DNA of 40,292 nt from Chitinophagaceae bacterium (GTDB lineage: Bacteria; Bacteroidota; Bacteroidia; Chitinophagales; Chitinophagaceae), in the NCBI GenBank assembly GCA_025359725.1, contig JANYEX010000176.1, positions 1 through 40,292 of the forward strand. Direction: 5' to 3'. Made by a program: the position numbers and the translations under genes. The notes under the pieces are model-generated. The model searched no databases. It was not told the DNA's origin and saw only the letters and a list, made by a program, of their open reading frames with translations. This document shows positions 25,840 through 34,750 of the stretch, piece by piece (within the stretch, counting starts at the first letter, position 1; each line of letters begins with the position of its first letter).

Positions 25840-26199
25840 AATGAAAGCATTTAAAATAATTAAAAAATATTGCCTTTGTTTTTAGCAATAAGTGTTGTGT
25901 TATCAATCTTGTTTTGTGTTTATTAAGTATGTAGGGCAAGAATGATTGTAAATGATTTCATTAGAATAACATTAAAAATGAAGTGCTATATTCAATAAAA
26001 TAGCGAATAAAAATCAGAAATGTAAAGCTATCTTTTATTTGTCTCGTTATTCAATTACACTCACTTCATTACTACGTCTTACAAGAAAAATTAACCAAAA
26101 AAGGTTTTTACTACTACTATAGTACTACATCATTAGTAATTATATACTACATCAACTTGAAACTAGATATATTTACAACTCAACGTTGCCTAACTAAAT
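25840..26199. promoter_or_regulatory. Divergent promoter region of the GH16 gene and its regulator
   Basis: This 360-bp AT-rich gap has no supported gene. A 10-bp direct repeat TACTACATCA occurs at 26123-26132 and 26145-26154, spaced 22 bp or two helical turns, next to the palindrome TAGTACTA. It is a reasonable operator candidate. TATATTTA (26167-26174) is a weak -7-like element for the regulator. Confidence 0.4.
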
Positions 26200-29097
26200 A
26201 TGAAAAGAATACTACTTCTTATTTGTTTACCAATTTTCTCATTCGCACAGAACACTATTGGTTTCCCCGACATTATCAGTTATTCAAAACAAGCATACGG
26301 TGGTGGGCTTCAAAACTGGGACATTAAGCAAGATAAAAACGGTATTGTTTACTTTGCTAATAACGAGGGATTAATTTCTTTTGATGGTAACAACTGGAAT
26401 CTTTACCCCCTGCCCAATAAAACCATTGTTCGCTCAATAGAGATTGGGCAAGACAACAAAATATATGTAGGTGGACAGGATGAACTCGGCTATTTCTCTC
26501 CTGCAAACAACGGGCGTTTGCAATATCATTCACTTACACAGTTTCTGCTTCCAAAAGACAAATCTTTTGGGGATGTATGGGACATTATCTCATACAACAA
26601 AGACATCTTCTTTCGTTCACAAAACAAAATATTCAAGTTTGTAAATGAATCTGTGGCCACTTATAATGCTACTTCAGAATGGACGCTACTTACTATTTGT
26701 AATGGAAATCTATTTGCACACGATTTAAGAACTGGGTTGAAGCGTTTTGAAAACGACTCGTGGTCGCCTATATTTCCAACAAATGATCCTCTTGTAAACG
26801 ACCCTGTAACTTCTATTTTACCTATTCACAAAGACAGTGCATTGGTTACAACTCTAAAACATGGGCTGTTTATTATTTCCAAGACGGGAATTAATAAACT
26901 ACAATCAGTCAATAATCAATTGTTCCAAGACTCGCGTGTTTATGCTGCTACCAAAATAAACGATGAATGGATAGCACTTGCCACTAGTAATGACGGTGTG
27001 TATGTTATCGACCTCAAAGGAAATATCATCCAGAGTTTTTCTAAAACTGATGGCTTGCAGAATAATAATGTACTCAGCATCTTTTTAGATAACCAGAGTA
27101 ATTTATGGTTAGGGTTAGACAATGGGATAGACCTTATTACTTACAACAGTGCTATTAAGCAGATAAATCCTTTTTTGCAAGACGCTTCGGGTTATACTGC
27201 TACTATGTTTAATAATAGGTTGTATGTAGGAACTTCAAATGGGGTTTATAGCGTAGCGGTACAACCAAATACAGATTTAAGCTTTAGTAAAGGCACTTTT
27301 CAGCCAGTAAATAATGCAAAAGGGCAAACATGGGGGCTTACTACCATCAACAACCAGTTATTATTGGGCAATCATGAGGGTGCTTTCGAGATAAAAGACA
27401 ATACAGCAGTGCCTATTACCACCTATCCTGGCTATTGGAATTTTACACCACTAACGGGTACTTTTCCTACGGCGCAGATAATTGCTGGTAATTACAATGG
27501 TTTATCAATCTTTAATTATAAAAACCAACAATTTGAAAAAGCTTCCGAAATTATCTCTGGTTTCAACGAGTCCTCTAGGTTTGTTGCCATAGATAAATAC
27601 GATAATATCTGGGTTTCGCATCCTTATCATGGTGTATTCAGGATGAAAAAGAAGAACGATGGCACCTATAGCGTTACTAGTTATTCTGATAAGAATGGCT
27701 TGCCTTCTTTATTAAATAACCAAGTTTTTAAGATAAAGAACGAAGTGCTTTTTGCCACCGAAAATGGCGTTTATGTATATAATCAGCAGCAAGATACTTT
27801 TGAAGTATCAACTTATTACAACAAGTTATTGGGCAATCAAAGTATTAGGTACTTAAAAGAAGATGCGTCTGGTAATATCTGGTTTATACACGAAAAGTCT
27901 TTGGGTGTTATAGATTATTCTAGTAAAGAACCCACTATTTTGTATCTCCCCGAACTGCACAACAAACTATTAAGCGGCTTTGAGTTTGTTTATCCTATTA
28001 ATCAGAGTAATGTATTTATTGGTGGAGAGAAAGGATTCTTCCATATCAATTATGAAAAATATAAAAAGAATATACCCGATTTAAACGTTCAAGTTAGGGA
28101 AGTTACTATAATAGATAAAACCGACAGCCTATTGTTTGGTGGCTATTTTAAAGATGCAAACGAACTACAAACACAGGATGCTAGCAGCAAACCACACATA
28201 GATAATCACTGGAAAACAATTCGTTTTGAGTTTTCTGCTTCTTTATTTGGCTATCAATCTAACCTAGAATATAGCTACAGATTGAAGGGTTTTGATGATA
28301 ACTGGGGCGAATGGACAAAACGTACCGAAAAGGAATACACCAACCTACACACTGGAAACTATACGCTTGAGGTAAAGGTTAGGAACAATTTGGGCAAGGA
28401 ATCATCTATTGCCGCCTACTCTTTTGTTATGCGTCCGCCTTGGTATCTTACTTTTTGGGCGTATCTATTTTATTTTATTGTTTTTGTTGTCGGTAATTAT
28501 GTCGCCTATTTATGGCTAAAGAATAAGTTTAGGGCACAAAGAGGCAGGTATGAAGCCGAGCAAAAGCGTTTGTTATACATACATGAACTAGAAATATCTA
28601 ATTCGGAGAGCAAATTGGTTTCCTTACGCAACGAAAAGTTAGAGAGTGAAATAGACTTTAAAAATTCTGAATTAGCATCGTCTGCCATGCACCTGTTAAA
28701 GAAGGGTGAATTATTAACCAAGATAAAAGGCGCATTATCACAATTAATAAAAGAAATAGATAACACACATGCCATAACAGAGCTTAAAAAGATGGTAAAG
28801 ACCCTTAGCGAGGATGAACACATGGACGAAGAATGGGAAAATTTCTCTAACCATTTCGATAAGGTACACAGCGATTTCTTGAGCGAACTAAAAGAACTGC
28901 ACCCCTCTGTTTCGGCCAATGAGTTAAAACTTTCTGCCTATCTGCGCATGAATTTATCTACCAAAGAGATAGCGCAATTGATGAGTATATCGGTAAGAGG
29001 AGTAGAAATAAGCAGGTATCGCTTACGCAAAAAGCTTGCTTTGGCATCGGAAGTAACTCTGTTCGATTACTTAATCAATATAAAAACAAAAGGATAA
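26200..29097 (+). CDS. Propeller / Y_Y_Y / LuxR-HTH one-component membrane regulator
   Basis: This 965-residue transmembrane sensor regulator has a signal peptide (residues 1-16, ending SFAQ). A beta-propeller built from Reg_prop-type repeats (DGVYVIDLKGNI, DNQSNLWLGLDNGID and others) spans about 25-640. The Y_Y_Y domain follows at about 687-740 (YSYRLKGFDDNWGEW), then one membrane helix at about 748-772, a coiled coil at about 780-850, and a LuxR-type helix-turn-helix at about 900-945 (NLSTKEIAQLMSIS, ISRYRLRKKL). There is no kinase or receiver domain, so sensing in the periplasm is coupled directly to DNA binding. Such proteins commonly control neighbouring polysaccharide genes. Here it is divergent from the GH16 gene, so beta-glucan oligosaccharides are a plausible signal (inference). 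Confidence 0.88.
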   Translation: MKRILLLICLPIFSFAQNTIGFPDIISYSKQAYGGGLQNWDIKQDKNGIVYFANNEGLISFDGNNWNLYPLPNKTIVRSIEIGQDNKIYVGGQDELGYFSPANNGRLQYHSLTQFLLPKDKSFGDVWDIISYNKDIFFRSQNKIFKFVNESVATYNATSEWTLLTICNGNLFAHDLRTGLKRFENDSWSPIFPTNDPLVNDPVTSILPIHKDSALVTTLKHGLFIISKTGINKLQSVNNQLFQDSRVYAATKINDEWIALATSNDGVYVIDLKGNIIQSFSKTDGLQNNNVLSIFLDNQSNLWLGLDNGIDLITYNSAIKQINPFLQDASGYTATMFNNRLYVGTSNGVYSVAVQPNTDLSFSKGTFQPVNNAKGQTWGLTTINNQLLLGNHEGAFEIKDNTAVPITTYPGYWNFTPLTGTFPTAQIIAGNYNGLSIFNYKNQQFEKASEIISGFNESSRFVAIDKYDNIWVSHPYHGVFRMKKKNDGTYSVTSYSDKNGLPSLLNNQVFKIKNEVLFATENGVYVYNQQQDTFEVSTYYNKLLGNQSIRYLKEDASGNIWFIHEKSLGVIDYSSKEPTILYLPELHNKLLSGFEFVYPINQSNVFIGGEKGFFHINYEKYKKNIPDLNVQVREVTIIDKTDSLLFGGYFKDANELQTQDASSKPHIDNHWKTIRFEFSASLFGYQSNLEYSYRLKGFDDNWGEWTKRTEKEYTNLHTGNYTLEVKVRNNLGKESSIAAYSFVMRPPWYLTFWAYLFYFIVFVVGNYVAYLWLKNKFRAQRGRYEAEQKRLLYIHELEISNSESKLVSLRNEKLESEIDFKNSELASSAMHLLKKGELLTKIKGALSQLIKEIDNTHAITELKKMVKTLSEDEHMDEEWENFSNHFDKVHSDFLSELKELHPSVSANELKLSAYLRMNLSTKEIAQLMSISVRGVEISRYRLRKKLALASEVTLFDYLINIKTKG

Positions 29098-29127
29098 ACC
29101 CATATTCCCCTGGTTGATGGATAGTAT

Positions 29128-29185
29128 AAAAAGGTCTTTTGTTTTGGTTGTAATATTTTACATTCAAAAACAAAAGACCTTTTTT
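29128..29185. terminator. Strong bidirectional terminator
   Basis: AAAAAGGTCTTTTGTTTT pairs perfectly with AAAACAAAAGACCTTTTT (18 bp) around a loop of about 20 nt. A T run is present on the plus side, and the complementary A run on the left provides one on the minus side. It ends the regulator transcript and probably also that of the gene at 29272. Confidence 0.85.
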
Positions 29186-29271
29186 CTTTTAATAAAATTT
29201 ATACAAACCCTCTACTTTCTTAATCATCCTAGTGTGTTTCTATTTCTTATTTACCACTATTAACTATCCCC

Positions 29272-29952
29272 CTAGTTACTACAAATAACCTCTAAGGGTT
29301 CGCCAAAGTACCCTACGGTATCAGCACCATAAGTCAATACATAATACACGTAATAAAATACCCCAGGAGTTAGGTTGCTAAATATTTTCATTTTGCCAGT
29401 AGTAGAACTAGTAAAAATATTTATCATACATCCCAAAGGCATTTTCAACTGCCCGTTTCTATCTAGCGTAACTCCTTCGGGCATCAAACCTCCCTCGCAG
29501 ATGACGGCAAAATAACCAACCTTAGGGCCAAAAGATTTACAATCGACAATAAACTGACCTATTCTTCCTTTTTTAGACTTCAAACCAGTTGCCAATGCAC
29601 CAGCTAATATCAAGGCTGCATAATCTTTTTCGGCCGTTGTAGGCAATGGTGTTAACGCCAAAATGGTTATATCGCCCTTCGCAACCTTATCTACGTAAGG
29701 CGCGTACAATACAAGCCCAGCTCGCAACGAAGCCGTTGCGGTTATATAAGGTGGCTTTGCTAGGTCTCCTCCCGATGTTGCTATTGCTTGTGTTTTGGTG
29801 AAATCGGTTATCAATGCTTGCAACTCATCGGGTGTTAAGGGTTGCGTATCTGTAAAAAGTGGCCCCGTCATAGACACTTTTAGTTCATCACCCATAGCAG
29901 CCAGTTTGCCAATAGGTGTTTTTTTAATCTTTGCAACGCTTACTTTTATCAT
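29272..29952 (-). CDS. Hypothetical Bacteroidota protein
   Basis: This 226-residue protein has no signal peptide and no membrane helix. The N-terminal part (IKVSVAKIKKTPIGKLAAM, DELQALITDFTKTQ) and the helical middle (KDYAALILAGALATGLKSKK) resemble a Bacteroidota hypothetical family. Members start with a short helix pair and end in an FN3-like beta domain; here that is NLTPGVFYYVYYVLTYG near the C-terminus. No catalytic residues are evident. It stands alone, with the 21-bp repeat block immediately upstream of its start. No function can be assigned. Confidence 0.7.
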   Translation of the reverse strand: MIKVSVAKIKKTPIGKLAAMGDELKVSMTGPLFTDTQPLTPDELQALITDFTKTQAIATSGGDLAKPPYITATASLRAGLVLYAPYVDKVAKGDITILALTPLPTTAEKDYAALILAGALATGLKSKKGRIGQFIVDCKSFGPKVGYFAVICEGGLMPEGVTLDRNGQLKMPLGCMINIFTSSTTGKMKIFSNLTPGVFYYVYYVLTYGADTVGYFGEPLEVICSN

Positions 29953-30055
29953 AATAACTTTTTTTAATCATAAAATTCAATTTTTTTTTTAGAGCCTATA
30001 GCTTACCAGAGCAAAATATACAGTAACACACACTATAAAAACGTTATAATTACCT

Positions 30056-30310
30056 CAAGTCTTGCTTCTTTTGCCACAGGTAACGTTTCTTTTACCACAA
30101 GTCTTGCTTCTTTTGCCACAGGTAACGCTTCTTTTACCACAGGTCTTGCTTTTTTTACTACAGGTCACGTTTCTTTTGCCACAAGTCTTGCTTTTTTTGC
30201 CACAAGTAACTGTTTTATCGAGACAGGTAACTGTTTATTCGTTGCAGATAGCAGTTTTTTTGTTATCAGTTACAGTTACCTAGGCATCTGTAACAGTAAA
30301 ATTGCTACAC
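30056..30310. repeat. Array of 21-bp tandem repeats, degenerating to one side
   Basis: At least seven well-conserved 21-bp units run from 30056 to 30202, alternating between types such as CAAGTCTTGCTTCTTTTGCC and CAGGTAACGTTTCTTTTACC. About five increasingly diverged units follow, to about 30310. The period is seven codons, so every frame is preserved along the array. On the minus strand one frame reads heptads such as TCGKRSK, TCGKRNV and VTCLDKT, interrupted upstream by TAG and TAA at positions where CAG and CAA would keep it open. There is no ATG. Confidence 0.85.
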
Positions 30311-30778
30311 AGGAGGGTGAAAAGAAGACTGGGCAGGATAAACCGTGCCGAAGGAAAGAGAAATTAGGTGGGGGGTAACTTCGGCTTGTTTGATAAGCCT
30401 ATTGTTAGGATACGATGCTTGAAAATATGCTTTATTAGGTGAAAAAATAGGTAGCATCGTATGTATTTTTATTCAGGGTGTAATGTAACTGTAAATGCGG
30501 GTAACTATTTTTTTTATCTGATAATAAAAGTTTTTTTTGGGTAAAATATTCTTTGAGGTAATAAAATTAGCGAGGGTTATGGGTAATGATTTACCTTATA
30601 ATATTTGAAGTATTATAAGGGTTGGTAACGTGATAAAAGTTGGGTGAGATACTGCATATCTGATGAAGGGAAATTAAATAAGGGTTATTGTTGATTGTTA
30701 TTAAGGTATATAACAAGGTATATAACCTATGCAGTAAAAGACCAATAATTTTAAAAGATTACACAGTTTTAAAAGAAT
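30311..30778. other. Intergenic region before gldA with an inverted repeat
   Basis: I see no supported gene in this stretch. It contains the perfect 10-bp inverted repeat ATACGATGCT/AGCATCGTAT (30410-30419 and 30453-30462) around a 33-nt loop, and a small hairpin GGCTT/AAGCC (30383-30399). The rest is AT-rich. Confidence 0.5.
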
Positions 30779-30786
30779 TACATTTG
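30779..30786 (+). promoter_or_regulatory. -7 promoter element for gldA
   Basis: TACATTTG is an exact match to TAnnTTTG. It predicts transcription starting near 30793, about 15 nt before the ATG at 30808, and so supports that start over an upstream one at 30688. Confidence 0.5.
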
Positions 30787-30807
30787 TCGCATTCTATCTA
30801 CAACAGC

Positions 30808-31710
30808 ATGTCTATTATAATTGAAGGGTTAACTAAACTATACGGTACGCAAAAGGCAGTGAATAATATTTCGTTTAGTATAAATAAAGGCGAAATTGTT
30901 GGCTTTCTGGGGCCTAATGGAGCGGGTAAAAGTACGACTATGAAGATTATTACTGGATACCTTGCTGCTGATGCGGGTAAGGTTTCTGTTTGTGGAATAG
31001 ACGTAGCGAAGAACCCTATTGCCACCAAGAAAAAAATTGGTTACCTACCCGAAGCTAATCCCCTTTATTACGATATGTATGTGCGTGAATACCTTGCCTT
31101 TGTAGCGGGGGTACATGGTGTGGCAAACATAAAGGAAGCGGTAGAAAAAGTAATTGTACTAACCGGATTGACACTAGAAAGCCGCAAGAAAGCAGGACAA
31201 TTATCTAAGGGATATAAGCAACGTGTGGGGTTGGCAGCGGCATTAATACACAGCCCCGAAGTGTTAATATTGGATGAACCAACGAGCGGTTTAGACCCCA
31301 ACCAGATAATAGAAATAAGAAACGTAATAAAGCAACAAGGGAAGGATAAAACGGTGTTGTTTTCGTCGCACATACTGCAAGAAGTAGAGGCAATATGCGA
31401 TAGAATAATAATAATTGATAAAGGAAATATTGTAGCAGATGATAGGTTGCAAAATCTTACGGGCAGCAAAGCATCTAATAATGTAGTGATAGAATTGCAG
31501 GAAACAATAGAGGAAACACTCTTTGAAGGGTTGGTTAGTCCGATGAGAGCATCTGCTACCAAATGGATTTTTACAACAAATAACCCCGATTTATTGCGTA
31601 AACAACTGATGGAAGTAGTGATGAAGCATAACCTAAACATCGTTTCGTTATATAATGAAAGCAACATCAATTTGGAAGATGTTTTTAGACATGTTACAAC
31701 TAAGAAATAG
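30808..31710 (+). CDS. gldA: GldA-type ABC transporter ATP-binding protein
   Basis: This cytosolic ATPase subunit of an ABC transporter has 300 residues from the ATG at 30808 (MSIIIEGLTKLYGTQKAVNN). Walker A GPNGAGKST lies at 35-43. The segment IGYLPEANPLYYDMYVREYL is typical of GldA. The ABC signature reads QLSKGYKQRVGLAA, Walker B VLILDEPTSGLDPNQ and the H-loop SSHILQEVEAICDR. In gliding Bacteroidota GldA works with the membrane proteins GldF and GldG, but neither is adjacent, so the gene could instead serve another exporter. An earlier in-frame ATG would add 40 residues outside the ABC domain and would run through the -7 element, so it is rejected. Confidence 0.82.
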   Translation: MSIIIEGLTKLYGTQKAVNNISFSINKGEIVGFLGPNGAGKSTTMKIITGYLAADAGKVSVCGIDVAKNPIATKKKIGYLPEANPLYYDMYVREYLAFVAGVHGVANIKEAVEKVIVLTGLTLESRKKAGQLSKGYKQRVGLAAALIHSPEVLILDEPTSGLDPNQIIEIRNVIKQQGKDKTVLFSSHILQEVEAICDRIIIIDKGNIVADDRLQNLTGSKASNNVVIELQETIEETLFEGLVSPMRASATKWIFTTNNPDLLRKQLMEVVMKHNLNIVSLYNESNINLEDVFRHVTTKK

Positions 31711-31751
31711 TCCTTACTTTTACCCCGTTAAAACGCAACAATAGTATATAA

Positions 31752-33071
<1,320 letters not shown>

Positions 33072-33090
33072 CACCTGTTGATAACAAAAA

Positions 33091-33139
33091 GGTTGGTAGT
33101 TAATTATAAAATCTATAATTTTACTACCAATCTTTTTTT
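33091..33139 (+). terminator. Terminator after enolase
   Basis: GGTTGGTAGT (33091-33100) pairs with ACTACCAATC (33123-33132) with one wobble. The stem extends inward through TTATA/TATAA, and seven T follow at 33133-33139. It ends only 17 nt before the ATG of the next gene. Confidence 0.8.
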
Positions 33140-33155
33140 ATTAAAAGTATTTCTC

Positions 33156-33458
33156 ATGAAGAAAGCATTAAAGTTTATCACAAATAAATACGTTGTATCC
33201 ATACTTGGTTTTATAGTTTGGATGTGCTTTTTTGATCAGAGAGATATTTTCAATACAATAGAACAAAAGAAAACCCTTAATGATTTATTAGCCAATAAAC
33301 AATACTACGTACAAGAAATAGCCACTGCCCAACAAGAACTAACCGACCTTCAAAACAACTCTATCGCGCTGGAAAAGTTTGCACGAGAGAAATATCTGAT
33401 GAAGAAAGATGGGGAAGATTTATATATAATTGAAGACACAACAGAAATAAAAAAATAG
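33156..33458 (+). CDS. FtsB/DivIC-like septum formation initiator
   Basis: This small bitopic cell-division protein has 100 residues from the ATG at 33156 (MKKALKFITNKYVVSILGFI). It has a short cytosolic N-terminus, one membrane helix (about 13-30) and a periplasmic coiled coil (about 37-75). The C-terminal IALEKFAREKYLMKKDGEDL is typical of the FtsB/DivIC family, which links FtsL/FtsQ-type proteins at the septum. The frame extends upstream to 33078, but that part runs through the enolase terminator and does not match the family. It follows eno and may be expressed by read-through. Confidence 0.85.
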   Translation: MKKALKFITNKYVVSILGFIVWMCFFDQRDIFNTIEQKKTLNDLLANKQYYVQEIATAQQELTDLQNNSIALEKFAREKYLMKKDGEDLYIIEDTTEIKK

Positions 33459-33459
33459 G

Positions 33460-33480
33460 TTATCCACAATATTATCCACA
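33460..33480 (+). promoter_or_regulatory. Two tandem perfect DnaA boxes
   Basis: TTATCCACA occurs at 33460-33468 and again at 33472-33480, in the same orientation with three bases between. Both match the high-affinity DnaA consensus exactly. They lie just after the DivIC-like stop and about 60 bp upstream of the promoter of the next gene. Confidence 0.65.
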
Positions 33481-33509
33481 CTTCTGCGTTTTTATTGTAT
33501 CCTACCCGT

Positions 33510-33541
33510 TGAAACAAATATTGTTTCACTTTTTACCTTTG
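33510..33541 (+). promoter_or_regulatory. Palindromic operator and -7 element of the 33.5 kb small gene
   Basis: TGAAACAA-ATA-TTGTTTCA (33510-33528) is a perfect palindrome with 8-bp arms. It ends 5 nt before the exact -7 element TACCTTTG (33534-33541), where the -33 box should be, a classic repressor position. Transcription would start near 33547, essentially at the ATG at 33548, implying a leaderless or nearly leaderless mRNA. Confidence 0.5.
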
Positions 33542-33547
33542 TAGACT

Positions 33548-33778
33548 ATGCAAAAATTTTCGCAGGAGCAACTTATTCAGTACCTGTATGGGGAATGTTC
33601 TCCGCTGTTGAAATTGGCTATTGAAAAAGCAATGCTCGATGACTTGCCTTTACAAAAAGAGGTTAAAGCATTGCAACGAACCATCAAACAACTTAGCAAA
33701 CTGAAGAAACAGTCGCCTAGTAATAGTTCGGTAAATGCAATACTTCAGTACGCCAACAGCACACCCAAAAAGAAGTAG
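33548..33778 (+). CDS. Small hypothetical helical protein
   Basis: This 76-residue protein is predicted helical. The N-terminal part MQKFSQEQLIQYLYGECSPL resembles the start of Bacteroidota anti-sigma-like and zinc-finger-like small proteins. The C-terminus is lysine-rich (KQLSKLKKQ, STPKKK). There is no membrane segment and no catalytic motif. The well-formed promoter, palindromic operator and nearby DnaA boxes support it as a real, regulated gene. Function unknown. Confidence 0.7.
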   Translation: MQKFSQEQLIQYLYGECSPLLKLAIEKAMLDDLPLQKEVKALQRTIKQLSKLKKQSPSNSSVNAILQYANSTPKKK

Positions 33779-33785
33779 ATGGAAG

Positions 33786-33819
33786 ACCAGATATCAGTTG
33801 TAATTAACTGGTATCTGGT
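33786..33819. terminator. Hairpin between converging genes
   Basis: ACCAGATATCAGTT pairs with AACTGGTATCTGGT with one wobble around a 6-nt loop. There is no T run. It sits between the stop at 33778 and the converging VOC gene, so a bidirectional stop or 3'-end protection is likely. Confidence 0.5.
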
Positions 33820-33842
33820 AATAAATCCTAGCTAAAACAGAA

Positions 33843-34232
33843 TCACAATTCATATAATTCTATTAGTAAGCCATCAGGATCAGCGAAGAAAGTAAACTGC
33901 TTATTAGTAAACTCATCAAATCTTCTTGGCTCACACTCTACCCCATTTTTCTTTAATTCTTCAATTGATTGTATAATATTAGCTACTGCAAAAGCTATAT
34001 GCCTTAATCCTGTAGATTCTGGACGAGAGTGTCTTGGTGGTGGAGACAGAAAATAAAATAACTCTACAAGGTATGCACCATTGAGAGATAAATCTAGTTT
34101 ATAACTATCTCTTTCCGTTCTATATATTTCTTGTTCTATTGCAAAGCCCAATAATTCAGTATAAAAATATTTACTCTTATTGTAGTCGCTACAAATGAAG
34201 GCAATGTGGTGTAAGCTGCGTGATGAAAGCAT
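33843..34232 (-). CDS. VOC/glyoxalase I-like metalloprotein (YaeR/SMU1112c type)
   Basis: This protein of 129 residues has two beta-alpha-beta-beta-beta repeats of the vicinal oxygen chelate fold. Probable metal ligands are the histidine in LHHIAFICSD, the glutamate in LVELFYF, the histidine in LRHIAFAV and the glutamate in LLIELYEL. The length and the start MLSSRSLHHIAFICSDYNKS fit the YaeR/SMU1112c group, which resembles lactoylglutathione lyase but whose substrate is not settled. Downstream of it on the same strand is only the converging hairpin. The esterase remnant lies just upstream. Confidence 0.85.
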   Translation of the reverse strand: MLSSRSLHHIAFICSDYNKSKYFYTELLGFAIEQEIYRTERDSYKLDLSLNGAYLVELFYFLSPPPRHSRPESTGLRHIAFAVANIIQSIEELKKNGVECEPRRFDEFTNKQFTFFADPDGLLIELYEL

Positions 34233-34270
34233 GTGCCTATTTTAAAATGATATTCTTTTACTAATTTGAA

Positions 34271-34534
34271 CTACTCCATTATCAAAAACAAAACTGGAAT
34301 ATGAAATCTATTTGTCCAAGATTTTTCTGTATGACTATCACCTTCAAACACCTTGACCATAAAGTTTTTATCTGTATAGCCATCTGGCAACCAAACATCT
34401 ACATTTCGCGCAGCTACATAGTTAGATTTAAAATCCTTGAAGCTGACTATTCCGCCACTAGCAACCTTTATTTGCTGACTATACACATCCATAAAAAAAG
34501 AGAAAATGATAAACGATAAAAGCAAGCGTTTCAT
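34271..34534 (-). pseudogene. Alpha/beta-hydrolase esterase with its middle deleted
   Basis: The frame is open (87 residues) but encodes only the two ends of an esterase. It starts with a signal peptide (MKRLLLSFIIFSFFMDVYSQ), followed by IKVASGGIVSFKDF and ARNVDVWLPDGYTDK, the N-terminal strand of IroE/Fes-like alpha/beta hydrolases. It then passes directly into NFMVKVFEGDSHTEKSW, which contains the catalytic-histidine motif 'F-x-G-x-x-H-x-E-x-x-W' found at the extreme C-terminus of this family, and ends IPVLFLIME. The nucleophile elbow GxSxGG and most of the core are absent. An in-frame deletion of a few hundred residues is the simplest explanation, and the product cannot be a hydrolase. 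Confidence 0.6.
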
Positions 34535-34750
34535 TTATTATAATTTAATTTCAAAAGTAACTGAGAAACTTTAGTGCTGTAGTCAGTGAATTTTATGATT
34601 AATATTCAACTTAGTTGTGCAGTTTATTTGCAAGATTATATTTAAATCAACTACCTCTTTTTCAAAGTTTATCCTTTACCTTAGTTAAATAATTAACGAC
34701 AATGCGGCGGAAAATGTTAACCAAATTATTCATTATTTCAAATAAAGTAA

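Noticed and set aside
30062-30283. Plus-strand open frame of 73 residues made of LLPQVTF-like heptads
   Set aside because: It starts with TTG and simply follows the 21-bp repeats. Any period divisible by three leaves long frames open, so it is no evidence of coding.
30056-30310. Repeat array considered as a CRISPR
   Set aside because: Units are contiguous 21-bp tandem copies with no unique spacers, and there are no cas genes.
30688-30807. Longer start for the GldA-type ATPase
   Set aside because: The extra 40 residues are not family-like, and the exact -7 element TACATTTG at 30779 would lie inside the coding part.
33460-33480. Replication origin call
   Set aside because: Only two boxes cluster here. 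A third match (37520-37528, minus strand) is 4 kb away, no dnaA or dnaN gene is present, and I cannot compute GC skew for the chromosome.
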